DNA of 13,023 nt from Rhizobiaceae bacterium (lineage in GTDB: Bacteria; Pseudomonadota; Alphaproteobacteria; Rhizobiales; Rhizobiaceae): NCBI GenBank assembly GCA_014380965.1, contig JACMIV010000313.1, forward strand, positions 1-13,023. Reading direction: 5' to 3'. How positions within the stretch are numbered: the stretch's first letter is position 1; each line of letters begins with the position of its first letter. Under the pieces are notes generated by a model. The model did no database searches. It saw only the letters and a list, made by a program, of their open reading frames with translations, and had not been told where the DNA came from. Shown one piece after another: positions 6,458 to 13,023 of the stretch. The position numbers and the translations under genes are program-made.

Positions 6458-7238
6458 CGCGAAGGCCGGCCGCCTCGCGCAGCTCTTTCGCCCTGCCCTC
6501 CCGACGCTCGCTTCGGTTGGCGGCCTCATCCTCCTCTGGTGGGTTGCAGCCGTCCTGACGGAGGCGCCGCGCCATTTTCCGGGCCCTCAGGCGGTCTTCG
6601 CCATAATGGCGGCCGAGACGGCCAGCGGCGCCCTTCCCTATCACCTTGGCATGACGCTTTTGAGGGTCGTCGCCGCCTTCGTGCTGGCGATGGCCATCGG
6701 CTCGGCGATCGGCATCGCGCTCGGTCTCTCGCGGCGCGCGAACCGCTTCTTCGACCCTTGGGTGATCCTTCTCCTCAACGTCCCGGCGCTCGTCGTCATC
6801 GTCCTCGCCTATATTTGGGTCGGCCTAAATGAGATTGCGGCCATCGGCGCCATCGCGGTGAACAAGATCCCGAACGTCGTCGTGACGTTGCGCGAGGGCG
6901 CCCGTGCGCTCGACCGGCAGCTTTCGGAGATGGCCACCGTCTACCGGTTCTCGCGCCTCGACCGGCTTCGGCATATCGTGCTGCCGCAGCTCCAGCCGTA
7001 TCTTGCGACCGCTTCGCGCACCGGCCTGTCGCTGATCTGGAAGATCGCGCTCGTCGTCGAGCTGCTTGGCCGCTCGAACGGCGTCGGCTTCCAGATCGCG
7101 ACCTACTTCTCGCTCTTCGACGTCGCCGGCATCCTCGCCTATACGCTCGCCTTCGTCGCGGTCATGCTCGTCGCCGAATTCGCGCTCGTCCAGCCGCTCG
7201 AAGCCCGCGCCACCCGCTGGCGCCCCCGTGCAGCCTGA
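6447..7238 (+). CDS. ABC transporter permease, nitrate/taurine/NMT1 class
   Basis: This 263-residue membrane protein belongs to the binding-protein-dependent permease family. It has about six hydrophobic segments, the first at 20-37 (LILLWWVAAVL). The cytoplasmic EAA coupling loop lies at about 161-180 (EMATVYRFSRLDRLRHIVLP), matching the SsuC/TauC pattern and contacting the ATPase. ATG 6447 gives a short N-terminal tail before the first helix and overlaps the end of the binding-protein gene by 11 bases, so the genes are translationally coupled. A longer in-frame opening at 6270 would run through that gene and is not supported. The ATPase gene starts 4 bases after its stop. Confidence 0.9.
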   Translation: MRPDAKAGRLAQLFRPALPTLASVGGLILLWWVAAVLTEAPRHFPGPQAVFAIMAAETASGALPYHLGMTLLRVVAAFVLAMAIGSAIGIALGLSRRANRFFDPWVILLLNVPALVVIVLAYIWVGLNEIAAIGAIAVNKIPNVVVTLREGARALDRQLSEMATVYRFSRLDRLRHIVLPQLQPYLATASRTGLSLIWKIALVVELLGRSNGVGFQIATYFSLFDVAGILAYTLAFVAVMLVAEFALVQPLEARATRWRPRAA

Positions 7239-7242
7239 CGCG

Positions 7243-7977
7243 ATGCGCAGTCCCGAAGGTCCAGGCCTCGACCTGTTTATCTCCGACAAACGTTTCCGCT
7301 CGGCGGACGGGGAAACGCTTGTCGCCATCGAAGAGATCGCCTTCGGCATTCCGCGCGGCGGCTTCACCGCGTTGATCGGGCCGTCCGGCTGCGGCAAGAC
7401 GACGAGCCTTCGCATCGTCCTTGGTCTCGATCCGGATTTTTCGGGCCACGCACGGATGGGGGATGGCGGGGGCAGCGTTGCCGCCGTCTTCCAGGAGCCG
7501 AGGCTCCTGCCCTGGCGTAGCGTCGAGGCGAACGTGCGCCTCGCCCTGCCGGCCGAACGGCGCGGCGCGGATCTTCACGCACTGTTTTCGATCCTCGGCC
7601 TGTCGGATCATCTCACCCGCTATCCCGGCGAGCTTTCCCTCGGTCTTGCCCGCCGGGTCGCGCTGGCGCGTGCTTTTGCGATCGAGCCTTCGCTGCTCGT
7701 CCTGGACGAGCCCTTCGTCTCGCTCGACGAGATGACGGCCGCACGTCTCAGGGCGCTTCTCTTGAGCGTCTGGTCCTCCCGCCCGACCACGACGCTGATG
7801 GTGACGCACAATCTGAGGGAAGCCGTCGATCTCGCCGACAGCATCGTGTTCCTCACTCCACGGCCCGCGAAGGTCAGGGGCGTCCACGCGATCCAGGAGC
7901 CGCGCGCGACGCGGTCGGCGGCATGGCGCGAGCGGACGGTCGCAGAGATCGACGCGCTCTATCCCGGCGTCCTGTAG
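7243..7977 (+). CDS. ABC transporter ATPase, nitrate/taurine class, atypical signature motif
   Basis: This 244-residue ABC ATPase completes the binding protein-permease-ATPase operon. It has Walker A GPSGCGKTT (46-54), Q-loop Gln84 in FQEPRLLPWRS, Walker B LLVLDEP (151-157), and switch His189 in MVTHNLREAVDLAD, all typical of the SsuB/TauB group. The signature reads LSLGLARRVALARA (131-144): the usual LSGGQ has Leu for its first Gly and Leu for Gln, while Ser132 and Gly134 remain. The start could be ATG 7243 or GTG 7228; the latter overlaps the permease stop. The last residues stop six bases before the stop codon of the opposite-strand cyclase remnant. Confidence 0.88.
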   Translation: MRSPEGPGLDLFISDKRFRSADGETLVAIEEIAFGIPRGGFTALIGPSGCGKTTSLRIVLGLDPDFSGHARMGDGGGSVAAVFQEPRLLPWRSVEANVRLALPAERRGADLHALFSILGLSDHLTRYPGELSLGLARRVALARAFAIEPSLLVLDEPFVSLDEMTAARLRALLLSVWSSRPTTTLMVTHNLREAVDLADSIVFLTPRPAKVRGVHAIQEPRATRSAAWRERTVAEIDALYPGVL

Positions 7978-7983
7978 CGATCG

Positions 7984-9294
7984 TCAGGCCGCCCCGCGCT
8001 TGTTCTTTGGCGATCGCGCGTCGGCAGCGAGCGCTCGATTGCGCCCCATCGTCTTGGCCGCATAGAGCGCCCGGTCCGCGGCCAGCAGCATCCCGGTGCG
8101 CGGGTCGACGGCAAGGTCCTTCGACATGGCGGCGACGCCGGCGCTGATCGTCACGATGTCCAGTCCGTCTTCGCGGTCGACATGTCGATCGCCAACGCGG
8201 CGACGTCGGCACAGAGACTCTGAGCGAGACCGGCGGCGCCGTCGAGCTTGGCTTCCGAGAGCAGGACGACGAATTGCTCGCCGCCATAGCGCGCGACGAG
8301 ATCGCCCCGCCGTGCGACGGACGCCTTGAGGAGGGCGCCGATCGCGATGAGGCATTCGTCGCCGGCGCCGTGGCCGTAATGGTCGTTATACCGCTTGAAA
8401 TGATCGACATCGACCATGAGGACCGACACGGGGTCCCGTCGGTTCGCCACGCTGCAAGGCAGAGATCGAAGGCGGCGTCGAAGGCTCGTCGGTTGAAAAG
8501 GCCGGTCAGCGGATCCGTCAGCGAAAGCGCGGAGATCGCATCCTTGTCGGCGCTGAGCTGGTGCGCGCGCATCGTCTCGCGGAGAGCGACGAGATAGGCT
8601 TGGCGTTCGGCGCGCTCGAGGTGATTGTCGGCGACGATCCCGAAAATGACGCAGGTCACCATCACGATCAGCGAGGTGACCGAGACGCCCGGCGGAAATC
8701 CGACCGCAGCCCTATCATCGCAACGAGGCTCGACACGGCAAGCACCGAGAAGACGCAGGCCCAGTGAAACCGCAGGCCGCATGGTGATGGTGCCGAACAT
8801 CGTCACAGGGAGCGCCACCAGCCTCAGGTAGGGGGCCAGCGGAGACGCCGAGATCGCGGCGAGGGCGACGGGGATCATCATCGTCCCGCTGACCGCCAGC
8901 GCGATGAAGGTCTCACGGAAAGCCGCGCTGTAGCGCGAGGCCATCCACATCGCGAACAGCCCGATCGGCGTGACCGGAGACAGAGCGGCACCTTCCCAAG
9001 ATCGGGAACGAGAGCGGAATCGACGACCGAAAAGGCGAGATGGGCTATCCGCCCGAGCGGCACCGTCAGCCGGATGTTCCAGGCGCGCGCCGCCTTCGTC
9101 TCGGCCTTGTAGAGCGCATCCAGAGCCGGTGGAAAGTGCCGCCGCAGGAGCGGACGCCGCTCGAGCTCTGCCTGCACCGCAGCGCGATCGACCCAAGCAC
9201 CGCTCCCGCTCGGCGTCCTCGCCCGACGAAACAGGCGAGGACTCGGTCAGGGCCAGGCGGCGGAGTTCGAAGCAAGAGCTGCAGGATCGGTCAT
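7984..9294 (-). pseudogene. Membrane-bound GGDEF diguanylate cyclase, multiply frameshifted
   Basis: Homology to one membrane GGDEF protein runs along the minus strand but jumps among all three frames. From its 5' side: an N-terminal part near 9294-8980 (AELERRPLLRRHFPPALDA, hydrophobic IRLTVPLGRIAHLAFSV); membrane segments in another frame (PIGLFAMWMASRYSAAFRET, about 8975-8785); one helix shifted (RFHWACVFSVLAVSSLVAM, about 8770-8705); then back, reaching LSLTDPLTGLFNRRAFDAAF (about 8520-8460). The catalytic core (VSVLMVDVDHFKRYNDHYG, then RYGGEQF) is in a second frame (about 8450-8170), and the end (TISAGVAAMS, AADRALYAAKTMGRNRA) in a third, stopping at 7984. I count six to eight frame changes. 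A reading from ATG 9294 meets TGA at 9249-9247. Few substitutions look disruptive, suggesting recent decay or local sequence error. The GGDEF motif reads GGEQF. An intact version would make cyclic di-GMP at the inner membrane. Confidence 0.8.
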
Positions 9295-9393
9295 GGACGA
9301 CGTCGATGGTCTGCGCGTGCGATACAGGCCTGCCCTCACTATGCTCCGCAACCTTCAAGGATTGCCCCCAGCCATCGAGGAAGCCGTTGCGCC

Positions 9394-9420
9394 TGAGCAT
9401 ATGCCTGACAGGCGGGCTCA
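9394..9420. promoter_or_regulatory. Nested dyad in the gap upstream of the LOG-family gene
   Basis: GCCTG-a-CAGGC (9403-9413) lies inside a wider inverted pair TGAGC (9394-9398) / GCTCA (9416-9420). It sits 65 to 91 bases before the LOG-family start, in the 190-base gap between that gene and the divergent cyclase remnant. The one-base centre suits a protein-binding dyad better than an RNA hairpin. Function is a guess. Confidence 0.2.
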
Positions 9421-9484
9421 CGATTGCGACGCGGGCGCTTCGGACCGCCTTGACCTCCACATCGCAGCATCCGACTTTGCAGGT

Positions 9485-10090
9485 ATGAACACGATTCGAT
9501 CCATCTGCGTCTATTGCGGTTCCTCCGCCGGACGCGACCCTTCCCATCTCGCGGCCGCCGAGCTTCTCGGCACGGCCATGGGCGAAGCCGGCATCCGCCT
9601 CGTCTACGGCGGCGGCACGCGCGGCATCATGGGCGCCGTGTCGGATGCGGTGATCCGCGCCGGCGGCGAAGTGACGGGCATCATCCCGCGCTTCCTCATC
9701 GACATGGAAGCGACGGAGCGCGAGCTGAAGCGGCTCGACGAGCTGATCGTCACGGCCGACATGCACGAGCGCAAGCACCTGATGTTCGAGCGCTCCGACG
9801 CTTTCGTTGCGCTTCCCGGCGGTATCGGCACGTTGGAGGAGCTGATCGAGATCATGACCTGGGGCCAACTCGGCCGGCATACGAAGCCGGTCGTCATTGC
9901 CAATGTCGGCGGCTTTTGGGACCCGCTGTCGAGCCTTCTCGACCATATGCGAGACGAGGGCTACATCCACACGGCCCATCAGGTGCGGCCGATGGTGATC
10001 GATCAGGTGTCGGAGATCGTGCCGGCGCTGCTGCGCGAGGCGCGGCCTGAAGGCGACACAGTCGACGCGGCGATCATCCAGCGGATGTGA
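9485..10090 (+). CDS. LOG-family protein (cytokinin riboside 5'-monophosphate phosphoribohydrolase type)
   Basis: This 201-residue cytoplasmic protein belongs to the LOG/lysine decarboxylase-like family, whose characterised members cleave the N-glycosidic bond of nucleoside 5'-monophosphates, releasing base and ribose 5-phosphate. Signature motifs are complete: VYCGSSAG (9-16), RLVYGGGTRGIMGAVSDA (about 38-55), MHERKHLMFERSDAFVALPG (93-112), and PGGIGTLEE (111-119), the nucleotide-binding and catalytic motif. The start ATG 9485 begins one short strand before VYCGSS, as in relatives; a frame opening at 9293 would add about 64 residues without family character. The ribosome site is weak (AGGT directly before ATG). 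The gene stands alone, divergent from the cyclase remnant and convergent with the RarD-type gene 14 bases away. The natural substrate in this organism is unknown; bacterial copies may be housekeeping nucleotidases rather than hormone makers. Confidence 0.92.
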   Translation: MNTIRSICVYCGSSAGRDPSHLAAAELLGTAMGEAGIRLVYGGGTRGIMGAVSDAVIRAGGEVTGIIPRFLIDMEATERELKRLDELIVTADMHERKHLMFERSDAFVALPGGIGTLEELIEIMTWGQLGRHTKPVVIANVGGFWDPLSSLLDHMRDEGYIHTAHQVRPMVIDQVSEIVPALLREARPEGDTVDAAIIQRM

Positions 10091-10104
10091 CGCGCTCCGT
10101 CGGG

Positions 10105-11031
10105 TCAGGAAGGACAGGGCGCAGCTTCCGCGGCCATTCTACGCCTGGCTCGGCCGGCGCTCAGCATCGACCCGATGTAGATGGCGACCGCCGTCCAGAT
10201 CAGCGCGAAGGCGACGAGCTGCCAGCCCGAGAACGGCTCATCGAAGATGAACACGGCGGTGACGAAGAGCATGGTCGGCGCGATGTATTGGAGGATCCCG
10301 ATCGTCGACAGATCGAGCCGCTTGGCGCCCGCAGCGAAAAGGATGAGCGGGATGGCCGTCAAGGGCCCGGCGCCGACCAGCAGCCATGAGGCACCCGCGT
10401 CGGAGCCGAAGCGGAGCGTCCCCTCTCCCGCCAGCCAGGCGACGACGGCAAGGCTCGGTACCGAGAGAAGCACGACCTCGACGAAGAAGCCTTCCGTCGC
10501 CCCGATCGGCAGGACCTTGCGGAGCAGGCCGTAGGTGCCGAAGGAGAAGGCGAGGACGAGCGAGATCCAGGGCAGCCCGCCCGCCTGCATCGTCAGGATC
10601 GCGACGGCGAGGGAGGCGAGAGCGATGGCGATTCCCTGCAGACGAGTCGGCCGCTCTCCGAGAAAGACCGCGCCCATGAGGACGTTCACGAGCGGGTTGA
10701 TGTAGTAGCCGAGCGCCGCCGCCAGAACCTGGTCCGAGACGACGGCATAGACGTAGACTCCCCAGTTGACCGAGATGATCGAGGCCGTCAGCGCCGCGAG
10801 CCCGAGCGTCTTCGGCGAGCGGAAGACCGGCCCAAGGTCGCGGATCTTGCCGAGCCAGACGAGGATGACGGCTGCGAAGGGCACGGCCCAGAGGATACGC
10901 TGCGCAACAATCTCGACGGGCGCAACGTCCGCGAGAAGCTTCATGTAGGTCGGCAGGATGAGGCCCCAGATGAGATAGGCCGAGATCGCGAAGACGAAAC
11001 CGCGCGACGTATCCGGAACGGTGGAGTTCAT
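10105..11031 (-). CDS. rarD: EamA-family permease, RarD type
   Basis: This 308-residue membrane protein has about ten hydrophobic segments arranged as two EamA repeats, the usual RarD size being near 300. Distinctive RarD blocks are GFVFAISAYLIWGLILPTYM (11-30), EIVAQRILWAVP (40-51), SVNWGVYVYAVVSDQVLAAA followed by LGYYINPLVNVLMGAVFLGE, and near the end FIFDEPFSGWQLVAFALIWT. RarD was named for a chloramphenicol-sensitivity phenotype in E. coli; the transported molecule is not established. ATG 11031 was chosen because it precedes the first helix by about ten residues; an upstream frame opening at 11106 adds a Pro-rich tail. The proline iminopeptidase gene lies 147 bases upstream on the same strand. 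Confidence 0.9.
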   Translation of the reverse strand: MNSTVPDTSRGFVFAISAYLIWGLILPTYMKLLADVAPVEIVAQRILWAVPFAAVILVWLGKIRDLGPVFRSPKTLGLAALTASIISVNWGVYVYAVVSDQVLAAALGYYINPLVNVLMGAVFLGERPTRLQGIAIALASLAVAILTMQAGGLPWISLVLAFSFGTYGLLRKVLPIGATEGFFVEVVLLSVPSLAVVAWLAGEGTLRFGSDAGASWLLVGAGPLTAIPLILFAAGAKRLDLSTIGILQYIAPTMLFVTAVFIFDEPFSGWQLVAFALIWTAVAIYIGSMLSAGRARRRMAAEAAPCPS

Positions 11032-11100
11032 GGAGTGTCCGGCGACGGGAGGGGGCGGCGATGCGCGATCGAGACGCGGGATACGCTCCGGGCGAGCGGA

Positions 11101-11129
11101 TGGCAAGGCTGGCTGACCAAGGCTTGCCA
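11101..11129. other. Hairpin between pip and the RarD-type gene
   Basis: TGGCAAG (11101-11107) and CTTGCCA (11123-11129) are exact complements around a 15-base loop. The hairpin lies 50 bases beyond the pip stop and 70 bases before the RarD-type start on the minus strand. No T-run follows on the minus strand, so it is not a standard intrinsic terminator; it could be part of the promoter region or an mRNA structure. Confidence 0.3.
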
Positions 11130-11178
11130 GCGGTCCGTCGGCCCTCCGATCCCCGGCCCTAGCCCTCGACGCGCGCCG

Positions 11179-12637
<1,459 letters not shown>

Positions 12638-12641
<4 letters not shown>

Positions 12642-13023
12642 AACAAGACCTTCCTCGGTTCCACCTTTTCGGCAAACCTGTTCGTCGCCGCGACGAGTTC
12701 GAGGAGGATGCCGGGTTCGGCGAAGGCATGGCCCGCGCCCTCGACGAGACGGTAGTCCGCGGCGGGACCCCATGCCTTATGCAGCGCCCAGCTCGTCGTG
12801 GCCGGCGTCACCATGTCGTAGCGGCCTTGGACGATCACGCCGGGAATGTCGGCGAGAGCCCCGGCTCCGGCGATCAGTTGGCCCTCGTCGAGCCAGAGAT
12901 CGTGCAGGAAATAGTGGTTCTCGATTCGCGAAAAAGCGATCTGTGCGTCGCCGGCCGTCGCCGCGCCGGATCCCGCCGACACGCCCGGCCGCAGCATCAG
13001 GGTCCGGCTTTCCCAGCCGGCCC
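12638..13023 (-). CDS. Second proline iminopeptidase-like protein, C-terminal part (5' end cut by window)
   Basis: The frame is open to the right edge, giving about 127 residues of the C-terminal third of an S33 peptidase; the nucleophile region lies outside. Visible parts are [32 protein letters not shown] (charge-relay Asp), [20 protein letters not shown] (catalytic His), and a tail EKVEPRKVLL not present in the other copy. It aligns throughout with the complete pip at 11179-12147, well over half the positions being identical, so the two are paralogues. The segment before IENHYF (SAGSGAATAGDAQIAF) is diverged and shorter in character. Its stop TGA overlaps the GFA start. Whether the full gene is intact cannot be seen. 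Confidence 0.88.

Noticed and set aside
7874..9979. A 701-codon open frame on the minus strand as one protein
   Set aside because: Only pieces of it have family character (membrane helices and the start of GGDEF). Its first third is antisense to the LOG-family gene and its last third reads out of frame past the real catalytic core.
12642..12773. N-terminal extension of the GFA protein
   Set aside because: The extension is Arg-rich and overlaps the conserved end of the upstream peptidase in another frame; GAGGAAGG marks the start at 12641.

Overview
The window is high-G+C bacterial chromosome. Gene content and style point to an alphaproteobacterium, most likely of the Hyphomicrobiales (Rhizobiales): a rhizobial-type glycerol ABC transporter binding protein beside glpK, a BioYMN-type biotin transporter, and a dispersed inverted-repeat element of the kind common in that class. 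The order is inferred from gene content, not proven. No rRNA, tRNA, CRISPR array, prophage or transposase gene was seen.

Layout from left to right. (1) 1-2679, plus strand: the end of a glycerol-type ABC substrate-binding protein (glpV-like), a good intrinsic terminator, a roughly 380-base gap holding a roughly 139-bp inverted-repeat element, then glycerol kinase glpK. These would serve glycerol uptake and phosphorylation. (2) 2698-3378, plus: a VapBC toxin-antitoxin pair with a perfect 10-bp inverted repeat just before the antitoxin; its base composition looks less G+C-rich than the neighbours. (3) 3379-5341, plus: bioY-bioM-bioN, a complete ECF biotin transporter, preceded by a short leader with three small hairpins. 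(4) 5342-7977, plus: a tightly packed binding protein-permease-ATPase operon of the nitrate/taurine/NMT1 ABC class with unknown substrate. Its ATPase has an unusual signature motif (LSLGL).

(5) 7984-9294, minus: remains of a membrane-bound diguanylate cyclase whose homology is scattered over all three minus-strand frames, so it is a multiply frameshifted pseudogene or a local patch of bad sequence. (6) 9485-10090, plus: a LOG-family phosphoribohydrolase, convergent with (7) 10105-11031, minus: an EamA-family permease of the RarD type. (8) 11179-13023, minus: an overlapping cassette made of a partial proline iminopeptidase, a small GFA-type zinc protein, and a complete proline iminopeptidase. 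The two peptidases are clearly paralogues flanking the GFA gene.

The main theme is nutrient import: glycerol, biotin, and an unknown small molecule. No clearly new system is visible. The best leads are the shattered cyclase, the biotin-ECF/NMT1-ABC juxtaposition, the paralogous peptidase-GFA cassette, and the vapBC operator.
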